A stretch of DNA of 64,000 nucleotides. Source: Desulfarculaceae bacterium (GTDB lineage: Bacteria > Desulfobacterota > Desulfarculia > Desulfarculales > Desulfarculaceae). Below, piece after piece: positions 55,543 to 64,000 of this stretch. How positions within the stretch are numbered: the stretch's first letter is position 1; each line of letters opens with the position of its first letter. The notes under the pieces are model-generated. The model was not told the origin of the DNA. It did not search any database and saw nothing but the letters and a program-made list of their open reading frames with translations. The stretch lies in NCBI GenBank assembly GCA_020444545.1, contig JAHLKT010000003.1, positions 1-64,000 of the forward strand, read 5' to 3'. The translations under genes were made by a program, and so were the position numbers.

Positions 55543-56387
55543 TTATGCGGCCTTCCGTTCTTCCCTGACTCCATCCACAGACCTGATTCCCTGGATTACC
55601 TCGGCCATCCGCTTGGACCCATCCAGGCGGCGCCATTTTTTCTGGGCGCTCAGGCATAGCCTGAAAACCATGGTCAACATGGTTTGCCGGGAGCAGCAGT
55701 TCTTGGTCCTGTAGGTCCGCTGACGCACCGTGGCAAAAGTCGATTCAATGGGGTTGCTGGTCCGGATGTGCTTCCAGTGCTCAGCCGGGAAATCATAAAA
55801 AGCCAAAAGATCATCCCGATCCTTGTCCAGGCAGCCGGTGGCCTTGGGGTACTTGCTGCCGTAGGCATCCAGGAAAAAGTCAAAGGCCCCCTCGGCATCG
55901 GCCCTGGTTTCAGCCATCCAGATTTCATGCAGATGCGCCTTGGCCCTTTGCTGCACACCCTTGGGCAGCTTGTTGAGCACGTTAGCCGTCTTGTGCACCC
56001 AGCAGCGTTGGCGGCGGACATGGGGATAAACCTGGGGCAGCGCCTTCCAGAATCCAAGGGCACCGTCTCCCACCGCCAGCTTGGGAGGAATTACCAGCCC
56101 TCGTCGCTTGAGGTCCAGCAAAAGCTCACGCCAGGATTGTTCGCTTTCCCGGTAGCCGTCCAAAAGGCCCACCAGCTCTTTCCTGCCGCTCTCATCGGCC
56201 CCGATGATCACAAGGATGCACTGCTTGTCCTCTTCCAGGCGCACGTTGAAATAAACCCCATCAGCCCAGAAGTACACATAGCGCTTCCTGAAAAGGTCCC
56301 GCCCCTGCCAGGCCCGAAGCTCTTGTTTCCATACATCCTTGAGACGCCCGATGGTCGCGGGTGACAGGCCGGGGGCACCCGGTCCTA
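55543..56387 (-). pseudogene. IS256-family transposase, N-terminally truncated
   Basis: It encodes about 280 residues of a mutator-type DDE transposase: YFWADGVYFNVRLEED (first Asp), VIIGADESGRKELVGLLDGYRESEQSW, AVGDGALGFWKAL (second Asp) and HIRTSNPIESTFATVRQRT (Glu). The normal protein has about 400 residues; the first ~120 are cut off exactly where the second IS3 copy starts at 56388. The missing part is not visible on the far side of that copy, so a deletion or rearrangement followed. Confidence 0.88.
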
Positions 56388-56437
56388 TGAATCGTCCCGG
56401 GATTGCCGGAGACTCCATTACTTGAGAGGATGGAGTC

Positions 56438-57656
<1,219 letters not shown>

Positions 57657-57923
57657 CTCAAACAAAAGAGCCTCCGGGAAAACCGGGGCGGTTCAGGTAG
57701 CCCATAGCCAGACCGCTACTTTGCTAATTACATCCACTTAAATCTCCTGCCTTTCAAATCGACCAAGTTACATATTCCTAATAATAAAAGTCATTTAACC
57801 AATCAATGCGCGTTAGCTTTTGAAAGATTTTTTTGTTTCTTTCACTTCTTCCGCTAAATATCTTTCTTACCGATACGAATGATAGCTACTAGTTCGACCA
57901 TCAGCTTCAACAAAGGTATCTTG

Positions 57924-58319
57924 ATGGCATACATCAACCGAAAGATACCTATTTTCATGGGCTTACAGGCATTATATAATCAAATAGGAAAGCGTTTATC
58001 AGCGGCACAGCTCGCGGAATACTTAGAAGTAGATGCTGACTACGTGCGCTCACACTACCAGCTATTCGGCGGAATCCGTCCTCCGGGAGGCAAGAACATC
58101 TTGTTTTTCGAAAACCTAGTTATCGAAGCTTTACGGAGGGCAGCACATGGCAACAAAGGTGACCAAGAACGGCAAGACTCGATGGTTTGCAAGAGTACAG
58201 AAGGGAGGCAACATCAGGACCAAGCTATGCAAGACCAGGACGGAGGCCTTAGCCTGGGAGGCCGAGCAAAAGGCCGCCGACTGGAGCAAGACCGGCATGG
58301 GCTGTTTGACGGTGCATGA
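57924..58319 (+). CDS. Small DNA-binding protein, possible excisionase
   Basis: The N-terminal 70 residues (MAYINRKIPIFMGLQALYNQIGKRLSAAQLAEYLEVDADYVRSHYQLFGGIRP...) look like a helix-turn-helix with a predicted winged turn, as in element-encoded Xis proteins. AAAGG 8 bases before ATG 57924 supports the start; ATG 57879 is possible. The frame overlaps the integrase by about 170 bases; that C-terminal part (NKGDQERQDSMVCK...) is probably an artefact of a missing stop. It lies directly upstream of the integrase. Confidence 0.5.
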   Translation: MAYINRKIPIFMGLQALYNQIGKRLSAAQLAEYLEVDADYVRSHYQLFGGIRPPGGKNILFFENLVIEALRRAAHGNKGDQERQDSMVCKSTEGRQHQDQAMQDQDGGLSLGGRAKGRRLEQDRHGLFDGA

Positions 58320-59238
58320 GTGGGCCACCAGGTACCTGGACTACGCCAAGCAAAGGTTCACCCCCAAGACCTATGCAGAAAAGCGCATGACCTTCAAGCG
58401 ATTGCTCAAGGTGGTGGAGCCTACTGGGCTAGCTAGGAACCTTACGCCTGTGCAGGTGCTGGATCACCTCAAGGTTCAGGCCCAAAAGCGTTCCGGGTAC
58501 GCGGCGAACAAAGACCGCAAGAACCTCACTGCCGCCTGGAACTGGGGGGTGAAATACCTGGGCCTGCCCCTGCCCAATCCGGCCGCCATGGTAGAGAAAT
58601 TCCCCGAGCAGCGTAGGCCACGCTATGTGCCACCAGAGGAGGACTTTTGGAAAGTCTTCGACTTGGCTGAGGGGCAGGACCAGGTGATCCTTGCTGTGGC
58701 GCTCTACACGGCCGCCAGGCGCGGTGAAATATACCGCCTCGAGTGGGAGGATGTGGACTGGGGCAACGACAGAATCCGGCTGAGCACGCGCAAACGGCAA
58801 GACGGGTCCCTGGAGTACGATTGGCTCCCCATGGCCGAAGGCCTTCGCGCCCACCTGAGATGGTGGTGGGAGCACCGGACCTTCAAGGAGTCGCCTTGGG
58901 TATTCGTGAGCGAGAACGAGATGGCCGCGCACGCTGAGCTGCTGGCGCAGCCCTTCACCACCAGGCGCACCTTCATGCCCAACCTGTGCAAGAAAGCCGG
59001 CGTCAAGGCCTTTGGCTTTCATGCCATACGGCACTTGGCCGCGAGCATTTTGTACAAGCAGGGGTGCCCGGTGAGCCAAATCCAGGTAATCCTGCGCCAC
59101 CAGAGCCCCACTACCACCACAGAATATTTGAGGACACTCGGGCTGGAGGAGGTGCGGGACGCTATTGACAGCCTCGGACGCAGCCGGGCCGAGGTAATTG
59201 ACCTCAGGGCCAGGTCGAAATCAAAAAAACGGGCATGA
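58147..59238 (+). CDS. int: Island integrase, tyrosine recombinase
   Basis: A 363-residue phage-type integrase. An N-terminal DNA-binding domain (SAM-like, about 55-150) precedes the catalytic domain with the tetrad: Arg in ALYTAARRGEIYRLEW (about 190), His-x-x-Arg in HAIRHLAASILYKQG (about 293-296), His in LRHQSPTTT and Tyr in TTEYLRTLG (about 326). GGAGGG 7 bases before ATG 58147 is a strong ribosome binding site. It ends 80 bp from the attR core, the normal place for the integrase of a tRNA-integrated island. All catalytic residues are present. Confidence 0.95.
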   Translation: MATKVTKNGKTRWFARVQKGGNIRTKLCKTRTEALAWEAEQKAADWSKTGMGCLTVHEWATRYLDYAKQRFTPKTYAEKRMTFKRLLKVVEPTGLARNLTPVQVLDHLKVQAQKRSGYAANKDRKNLTAAWNWGVKYLGLPLPNPAAMVEKFPEQRRPRYVPPEEDFWKVFDLAEGQDQVILAVALYTAARRGEIYRLEWEDVDWGNDRIRLSTRKRQDGSLEYDWLPMAEGLRAHLRWWWEHRTFKESPWVFVSENEMAAHAELLAQPFTTRRTFMPNLCKKAGVKAFGFHAIRHLAASILYKQGCPVSQIQVILRHQSPTTTTEYLRTLGLEEVRDAIDSLGRSRAEVIDLRARSKSKKRA

Positions 59239-59250
59239 TTGACCGATGAG

Positions 59251-59274
59251 AACTGTAGCCGAACCTGTAGCCAA
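59251..59274. repeat. Arm-type integrase site candidate, right end
   Basis: 24 bases that match 16857-16880 at 21 positions in the same orientation, with two CTGTAGCC words. It lies between the integrase stop and attR. Confidence 0.55.
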
Positions 59275-59280
59275 ACAAGA

Positions 59281-59311
59281 AAAGAGGCTGGCCCAAAAAG
59301 CCAACCTCTTG
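59281..59311 (-). terminator. tRNA-Glu terminator carried by the island
   Basis: AAGAGG plus TGGC (59283-59293) pair with GCCA plus CCTCTT (59301-59311), with a T-rich tail on the minus strand. It resembles the displaced original at 16703-16734, so the island supplies a replacement terminator for the restored tRNA-Glu; it may also end the integrase transcript. Confidence 0.65.
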
Positions 59312-59317
59312 ATATTT

Positions 59318-59365
59318 TTGGCAGTCCCAACGGGGTTCGAACCCGTGTCTTCGGCGTGAGAGGCC
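59318..59365 (-). repeat. attR: 48-bp core within tRNA-Glu
   Basis: Identical to 16741-16788. It spans from just past the CCA end to the anticodon loop of the tRNA-Glu gene. The island brought this copy, which keeps the tRNA intact. Right boundary of the island. Confidence 0.95.
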
Positions 59366-59395
59366 GATATCCTAAACCACTAGACGATGGGACCA
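59320..59395 (-). tRNA. tRNA-Glu (CTC)
   Basis: On the minus strand it starts GGTCCCA, which pairs with TGGGACT (G-U at the first pair), and it encodes CCA at 59322-59320. The anticodon loop CTCTCAC gives anticodon CTC, read for Glu. The T loop is TTCGAAC. Its 3' half is shared with the attL fragment at 16741. It neighbours tRNA-Gln and gltX. Confidence 0.95.
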
Positions 59396-59410
59396 TGCAC
59401 AAACTTATGT

Positions 59411-59484
<74 letters not shown>

Positions 59485-59545
59485 GCGAGTAGCCACTGAT
59501 TTATCGTCTACACTCGCTGGCGTCAAGGGCTATTTACCAGTTTTT

Positions 59546-60961
59546 TCATCCCCTGGCTATAGCCAAGGCCCTCTTTAGCCTGCCCATAACCCGGTCGCTG
59601 CCCAGCAGGGCCATAACCTCGAAAATGCCGGGGCTGAAGGTGCGCCCCATGAGGGCCACGCGCACCGGCTGGGCGATGCCGCCGAGCTTGAGGCCCAGCT
59701 CCTCGCTGAGCTCGCGCACCCCGGCCTCCAGGGTCTCGGGCTCCACCCCGCGCTCTTCCACCAGGCCGACGACCCGCTCCAAAACCGGGGCGGTCTCGGG
59801 CTTGAGAAACTTCTTTGCCGCCTTGGGGTCCATTACCGGCTCGGCCACCAGGAAAGGCTCGGCCCAGTCGGCCAGCTCCACCAGGGTCTTGGCCCGGGGA
59901 GTCAGCTCGGGCAGGCAGGCCAGGAGCAGGGCGTGGTCGTATTCGGTGATGCCGCGCTCGGCCAGGAAAGGAGGCAGAAGCTCGGCCAAACGGGCCGGGT
60001 CGGCCTCCTGGATGTAGGTCTGGTTCAGGTGCAGCAGGCGGCCGGTGTCGAACACCGCCGCGCTGCGCCCCACCGCGTCCAGGCCGAAGAACTCGACCAG
60101 CTCCTCGCGGGTGAACTTCTCCTGATCGCCGTGGGACCAGCCCAAACGGGCCAGGGCGTTGATCATGGCCTCGGGCAGATAGCCCATCTTCTGATAGTCC
60201 ACCACCGCGGTGGCCCCGTGGCGCTTGGAGAGCTTGGTCTTGTCCGGCCCCAGGATCATGGGCACGTGGGCAAAAAGTGGCAGCGGCGCGTCCAGGGCCT
60301 GGTAGAGCAGGATCTGGCGCGGGGTGTTGTTCACGTGGTCGTCGCCCCGGATCACGTGGCTGATTTGCATGTCAATGTCGTCCACCACCACGGCCAGGTG
60401 ATAGGTGGGCCAGCCGTCGGAGCGCAGGATGATCAGGTCGTCCAACTCCTTGTGATCAAAGGTGATGGGGCCCTTGACCAGGTCGTTGAAGGTGGTGCTG
60501 CCGGTGCGGGGGCCCTTGAAGCGCACCACAGCGCCCTCGGCCGGGCCCAGGTTCTTCTCGCGGCAGGCGCCGTCGTACATGGGCTTGCCGCCGGCCTTCA
60601 TGGCCGCCTCGCGCTTTTTGGTCAGCTCCTCGGGGGAGCAGTGACACCAGTAGGCGCGGCCTTGTTCGAGCAATTGGTCGATGGCCTCGCGGTAGCGCTC
60701 CAGGCGCTTGGTCTGGTAGAAGGGGCCCTCGTCAAAGTCGAGCCCCAGCCAGTCCATGGCCGCCATGATGGAGTCGGTGTGCTCCTGCTTGGAGCGCTGG
60801 CGGTCGGTGTCCTCCAGGCGCAGGACGAAGTCCCCGCCGAAGTGACGGGCGAAAAGCCAGTTAAAAAGAGCAGTTCTAGCGCCGCCCAGATGCAGGGCCC
60901 CGGTGGGGGAAGGCGGAAAGCGGGTGCGCACCCGGGGGGTGTTGTCAGTGGGCTGGTTCAT
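59546..60961 (-). CDS. gltX: Glutamyl-tRNA synthetase
   Basis: A 471-residue class I aminoacyl-tRNA synthetase that charges tRNA-Glu (and tRNA-Gln in organisms with the amidotransferase route). The start region has the HIGH-type signature FPPSPTGALHLGGARTALFNW and the KMSKS motif is KLSKRHG; both are canonical. AGGAAAGG before ATG 60961 supports this start over the ATG at 61003. The two tRNA genes on its 3' side, for Glu and Gln, fit its role. Chromosomal housekeeping gene, GC-rich. Confidence 0.95.
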   Translation of the reverse strand: MNQPTDNTPRVRTRFPPSPTGALHLGGARTALFNWLFARHFGGDFVLRLEDTDRQRSKQEHTDSIMAAMDWLGLDFDEGPFYQTKRLERYREAIDQLLEQGRAYWCHCSPEELTKKREAAMKAGGKPMYDGACREKNLGPAEGAVVRFKGPRTGSTTFNDLVKGPITFDHKELDDLIILRSDGWPTYHLAVVVDDIDMQISHVIRGDDHVNNTPRQILLYQALDAPLPLFAHVPMILGPDKTKLSKRHGATAVVDYQKMGYLPEAMINALARLGWSHGDQEKFTREELVEFFGLDAVGRSAAVFDTGRLLHLNQTYIQEADPARLAELLPPFLAERGITEYDHALLLACLPELTPRAKTLVELADWAEPFLVAEPVMDPKAAKKFLKPETAPVLERVVGLVEERGVEPETLEAGVRELSEELGLKLGGIAQPVRVALMGRTFSPGIFEVMALLGSDRVMGRLKRALAIARG

Positions 60962-61015
60962 ATTGCCTTTCCTGGCGATCGCGCCCGCCGGGACCGGGGG
61001 CACGCATTAGAGTGT

Positions 61016-61819
61016 TTACTTTATTATCAGGCCGGCGTAGGCCACCACTTCGTCGAAATCGCCGGTAACCTTGCCGCTGTTGGTGTAGTCCACCAGCTCG
61101 GCCGCGGACGCGCCCAATTCCAGGGCCGCCACCAGGGCCACGGTGGTGGGCAGCACCCCGCACATGGTTATGTTCTTGCCGGTCACGGTATGGTACAGGC
61201 CCTCGGGGTCCATGGCCAGGATGTGCTTTAGGGCCAGCTTGTCCTTGCTGGCGGCCGAGGCCTCGCTTTCGTAGTGGGTCATGTCCGTGCTGGCCACCAA
61301 AAGCACCGGTTCGCCGACCTCTTTGATCGCCGTGGCGATGGCCCGCCCCAGCTTGGCGCACTGCTCATAGGAGAGCATGGACAAGCACAAGGGGGTGAGC
61401 AGGAACTCCGGGCGCAGCATCTGCAGGAAAGGAACCTGCACCTCCAAAGAGTGCTCGTAGCGGTGGGCCAGGTCGTCCTCGGCCACCAGGGGGCTGGCCG
61501 CCTTGAGCGCCGCGCCCAGCTCAGCATCCAGGGGCACCTCGCCCAGGGGGGTCTGCCAGGAGCCCCGGCTCATCAGCGCCGCGCGCTGGCCCAGGCCCTG
61601 GTGATTGGGCCCCAGGACCATGACCCGCTTGGGAATGGCCACCCGGCTGAGCACCTGGCCGGCCACCGCCCCGGAGAAGACATAGCCCGCGTGAGGGCAC
61701 ACCGCGACCAGCGCCTTCTGCGGCGCGGCGTCTGGCTCCAGATAGCCCGAGATCATGGCCCTGAGTTCGTCGGGGTGGCCGGGATAAAAACGGCCGGCCA
61801 CGGCGGGAGCGCGGGACAT
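61016..61819 (-). CDS. MEMO1-family protein (AmmeMemoRadiSam system protein B)
   Basis: A 267-residue protein of the MEMO family, a LigB-dioxygenase-like fold. It starts SRAPAVAGRFYPGHPDELR and has VAVCPHAGYVFSGAVAGQVL, LGPNHQGLGQRAAL, HRYEHSLEVQVPFLQML and LLVASTDMTHYESE, with conserved His, Asp and Cys that line the active-site cleft. In bacteria it often accompanies an AMMECR1 protein and a radical-SAM protein; neither is visible in this window. GGAGG before ATG 61819 fits this start. It ends about 55 bp before gltX, in the same direction. Confidence 0.9.
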   Translation of the reverse strand: MSRAPAVAGRFYPGHPDELRAMISGYLEPDAAPQKALVAVCPHAGYVFSGAVAGQVLSRVAIPKRVMVLGPNHQGLGQRAALMSRGSWQTPLGEVPLDAELGAALKAASPLVAEDDLAHRYEHSLEVQVPFLQMLRPEFLLTPLCLSMLSYEQCAKLGRAIATAIKEVGEPVLLVASTDMTHYESEASAASKDKLALKHILAMDPEGLYHTVTGKNITMCGVLPTTVALVAALELGASAAELVDYTNSGKVTGDFDEVVAYAGLIIK

Positions 61820-61997
61820 GGCAAACCTCCGGAAGACGGTTGGGGAACTGCTTACACTGATAGCACACCGGCCCGGGCCCCGCAACCGGGCCGCCGCCCT
61901 AACAGGCCGCATTCACTAACATCCCCCCGTCCGGCTTGCCGATCTTCCCGCCCATTGATAGGCTTTGACCCGCAACCCGCCAACCCACGGAGGCCCC

Positions 61998-62429
61998 ATG
62001 GAGTTCTTCGGCCTGGCTGATGTGCAAACCACCCCCCAGCGCCTGCAACAGTGCCTGAGCCTGGAGCGCCTGCCCGAGTTCTGCGAGGGCATCAGCTCCC
62101 TGGTCAAGCAGATCAGCGAGCAAGAGTGCGAGTTCTATTGCATGTGGGGCCACTTCGCCATTCGCAAGGACCTGATCAACGGCGGGGTGCGCTTCTCCAT
62201 GCCCACCTGCCCCAACCTCCTGGCCTGGACCGTGACCACCGGCTTCCCCCCCGCGCCGGAGAAAGTCGTGGTGCACGCCACCATCGCCCGCACCCAGCAC
62301 GACCCCGGTTTCATCGAGTCCTTGGAGGAGTTCGTGCAGATGTGGGTGCAGGGCCTGGAAGCCTCCGAGGAGCTGACCCAGAGCTGCGCGCCCACGCCCC
62401 AGCCCCTGAGCGGCCTGGACAGCCTCTAG
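61998..62429 (+). CDS. Hypothetical protein, 143 residues
   Basis: A soluble, acidic protein (MEFFGLADVQTTPQRLQQCLSL...). GGAGG 8 bases before ATG 61998 is a clear ribosome binding site, and the composition is chromosomal (GC-rich). Several Trp and Cys residues (FYCMWGHFAIRKDLI, TCPNLLAWTVTTGFPP) suggest a compact domain, but I recognise no family. It is divergent from the MEMO gene and precedes the membrane-protein pair. Confidence 0.7.
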   Translation: MEFFGLADVQTTPQRLQQCLSLERLPEFCEGISSLVKQISEQECEFYCMWGHFAIRKDLINGGVRFSMPTCPNLLAWTVTTGFPPAPEKVVVHATIARTQHDPGFIESLEEFVQMWVQGLEASEELTQSCAPTPQPLSGLDSL

Positions 62430-62535
62430 CCCCCTCCCCCGGCCGCGCCCCGGGGAAACGCCGCCCTTTCCCCCAGCCGCCCTTTTTTGGCATAGTGGTC
62501 TGCGACGATCAACCGGCAGCCACGGGCGGGGGGCC

Positions 62536-63162
62536 ATGGACCGCAGCGACAAGCTCAACCTCTTCTATCTGATCAGCTTCCTCATCCTGCTGGCCTGGTC
62601 CGGCTGGAAACCCTACGACCGCTTCACCTGGTTCCTGGAGGTGCTGCCCGCCCTCATGGGCCTGGCCGCCCTGGGGCTCACCTACCGCCGCTTCCGCTTC
62701 ACGGACCTGCTCTACCTGCTCATGTGGCTGCACGCCCTGATCCTCTTGCTGGGCGGCCACTACACCTACGCCCGGGTGCCCCTGGGCGACTGGGTGAGCC
62801 AGGCCTTTGACCTGGGGCGCAACAACTACGACAAGCTGGGCCACTTCGCCCAGGGCTTCGTGCCGGCCATGGTGGCCCGCGAGGTGTTCATCCGCAACGG
62901 GGTGGTGGCCCGGCGGGGCTGGCTGGGGCTCTTGGTGGTCAGCCTGTGCCTGGCGGTCAGCGCCTTTTACGAGCTTATCGAGTGGTGGGTGGCGGTGCTC
63001 ACCGGCAGCGGGGCCGAGGACTTTTTGGGCACCCAGGGCTACGTGTGGGACACCCAGAGCGACATGGCCCTGTGCCTGCTGGGGGCCATCGTGGCGCTGC
63101 TTTGCCTGAGCCGCCTGCACAACCGCCAGCTCGCCCGCCTGCCAGAGGAGAAAAAGCCATGA
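62536..63162 (+). CDS. YjdF/DUF2238-family membrane protein
   Basis: A 208-residue integral membrane protein of the YjdF (DUF2238) family, with the family blocks FLILLAWSGWKPYDRFTWFLEVLP, GGHYTYARVPLGDWV, NNYDKLGHFAQGFVPAMVAREVF and SAFYELIEWWVA. About five to six transmembrane helices. The function of the family is unknown. It shares an ATGA overlap with the next gene, so the two are coupled. Confidence 0.9.
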   Translation: MDRSDKLNLFYLISFLILLAWSGWKPYDRFTWFLEVLPALMGLAALGLTYRRFRFTDLLYLLMWLHALILLLGGHYTYARVPLGDWVSQAFDLGRNNYDKLGHFAQGFVPAMVAREVFIRNGVVARRGWLGLLVVSLCLAVSAFYELIEWWVAVLTGSGAEDFLGTQGYVWDTQSDMALCLLGAIVALLCLSRLHNRQLARLPEEKKP

Positions 63163-63812
63163 CCGAGGCCTCCATCCGCGCCCTGAGCGGCCTGCGCGAT
63201 TTGAGCACCTTGCAGTGGTACGTGATCCCGCTGCTGGCCTACACCTTCTACATCTACAGCGCCCAGTTTAAAAAGGCGCGGCGAACCGCCGACTGGAACG
63301 GCCTGCTGGCCGGGCTGACCATCTTCGGCATGGACTTCGTTAACGAGTCCATCAACGGCTGGATTCTGCACTTCACGCAGCACTCGGCCCTGTGGACCGC
63401 GCCCGGCCCCACCGCCCTGCGCACCATGGTGGGCTGGAACATCGAGATCATGTTCATGTTCGCCATCATGGGCCTGATCTACTACCAGACCATCTCCGAC
63501 GACCCCAAAGAGAAGATACTGGGCATCCCCAACCGCTGGTTCTGGGCCATAGGCTACAGCGCCTTCTGCGTGTTCGTGGAGTGCCTGCTCAACAAGGGCG
63601 GTTTGCTGATCTGGGAGTATCCCTTCTGGACCCGCAGCTTCGCCGGGGTGTGGCTCATCTTCCTGTTCGGCTACTTCCACTTCTTCGTGGCCGCCATCAT
63701 CGTGCTCAGCCTCAAGTCGCTCAAGGCCAAGGTGTTCACCGTGTCCGGCATCTACGCCGTGGCCGTGGTCCTGAACATCATCGGCCTGGGGATCATGGGC
63801 TGGCGCTACTAG
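63159..63812 (+). CDS. Polytopic membrane protein, unknown
   Basis: A 217-residue protein with about six hydrophobic helices (for example WYVIPLLAYTFYIYSA, IEIMFMFAIMGLIYY, VWLIFLFGYFHFFVAAIIVLSL and VSGIYAVAVVLNIIGLGIMGW) and a conserved-looking FGMDFVNESINGWILH stretch. I cannot name the family. Translationally coupled to the YjdF-like gene, so they may work together. Confidence 0.75.
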   Translation: MTEASIRALSGLRDLSTLQWYVIPLLAYTFYIYSAQFKKARRTADWNGLLAGLTIFGMDFVNESINGWILHFTQHSALWTAPGPTALRTMVGWNIEIMFMFAIMGLIYYQTISDDPKEKILGIPNRWFWAIGYSAFCVFVECLLNKGGLLIWEYPFWTRSFAGVWLIFLFGYFHFFVAAIIVLSLKSLKAKVFTVSGIYAVAVVLNIIGLGIMGWRY

Positions 63813-63832
63813 CCGGGCCCCGGGTTTTTTGC
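63813..63832 (+). terminator. Short GC hairpin with T run
   Basis: CCGG GCC CCGG followed by GTTTTTTG directly after the membrane-protein stop. The stem is only 4 bp, so termination is plausible but weakly supported. Confidence 0.3.
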
Positions 63833-63917
63833 TTTGACCGCCGGCGCGGCGGGTTACAATGAGCCCAGCTCATGGCCGCCCTCGGGGGCCGCAAACCCTC
63901 GCCTAAGGATCTGCCGC

Positions 63918-64000
63918 ATGCCTTTGCCCAAATTGCTAGCCGCCGCCCTGGCCGCGCTCCTGCTGCTGGCCGCCGGGCCGGAAGCCGGGGCATCTCCGGT
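63918..64000 (+). CDS. Start of an exported protein, runs past the window
   Basis: ATG at 63918 begins MPLPKLLAAALAALLLLAAGPEAGASP, an almost ideal Sec signal peptide with a possible AGASP cleavage site. AAGGA stands 10 bases upstream. Only 27 codons are visible, so the protein is not identifiable. Confidence 0.7.
   Translation, partial: MPLPKLLAAALAALLLLAAGPEAGASP

Noticed and set aside
58147-58319. C-terminal extension of the Xis-like protein over the integrase gene
   Set aside because: The overlap of about 170 bases reads the well-supported integrase coding sequence in a second frame and has low-complexity content, so the true protein probably ends earlier or lost its stop.

Overview
The window comes from a GC-rich, anaerobic bacterium of deltaproteobacterial (Desulfobacterota, sulfate-reducer or syntroph) type. 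This is inferred from a three-gene formate dehydrogenase / HdrA / MvhD set, a Cys-type NuoG-like FdhA, a cobalamin riboswitch and a MEMO-family protein. A clear junction divides it into GC-rich chromosome (about 1-16.7 kb and 59.3-64 kb) and a mosaic, lower-GC genomic island (16,741-59,365) inserted in a tRNA-Glu gene.

Left chromosome: a small secreted protein on the minus strand; a MacA-MacB-TolC type tripartite efflux operon (1263-6348); a cysteine-type formate dehydrogenase (6729-9425) followed by a tandem HdrA (9852-13007) and an MvhD fused to a two-cluster ferredoxin (12997-13794), probably a flavin-based electron-bifurcating or confurcating formate module; then a cobalamin riboswitch with an intrinsic terminator that controls a 496-residue exported protein of unknown function.

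Island: a 48-bp duplication of the tRNA-Glu(CTC) 3' part marks its ends (attL 16741-16788, attR 59318-59365). A tyrosine recombinase lies just inside the right end, and related 24-bp arm-like repeats lie inside each end. Cargo from left to right: a lipoprotein-like gene, a zinc-dependent phospholipase C-like gene broken by an in-frame TAA, an AT-rich GmrSD-type (DUF262/DUF1524) nuclease, a frameshifted IS110 transposase, and the first of two apparently identical 1308-bp IS3-family copies. Next come a type I restriction-modification operon with an extra half-length S protein, a HAD hydrolase and a YgjP-like metallopeptidase, then a SIR2-HerA antiphage pair with a KTSC-domain third gene. On the minus strand, a 17-kb run of fifteen co-directional genes (54663 down to 37593) follows, then a nested IS3/IS256/IS3 scrap heap, a small DNA-binding protein and the integrase.

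The 17-kb run is the most novel part. It holds four radical-SAM proteins (one fused to a GT9 glycosyltransferase), two RsmC-like methyltransferases each directly downstream of a radical-SAM gene, a DegT/StrS aminotransferase, a Gfo/Idh/MocA oxidoreductase, a sugar isomerase-like TIM barrel, an SHMT homologue, a creatininase-family amidohydrolase, a LOG-like nucleotide-binding protein, a FemAB/CelD-like acyltransferase and GT4 and GT32 glycosyltransferases. It looks like an uncharacterised pathway to an amino-sugar, aminocyclitol or nucleoside-like product, or to a modified glycan. I do not recognise it as a described system.

Right chromosome: tRNA-Glu, tRNA-Gln, gltX, a MEMO-family gene, an unknown 143-residue protein, a YjdF/DUF2238 membrane protein, a second membrane protein and the start of an exported protein.
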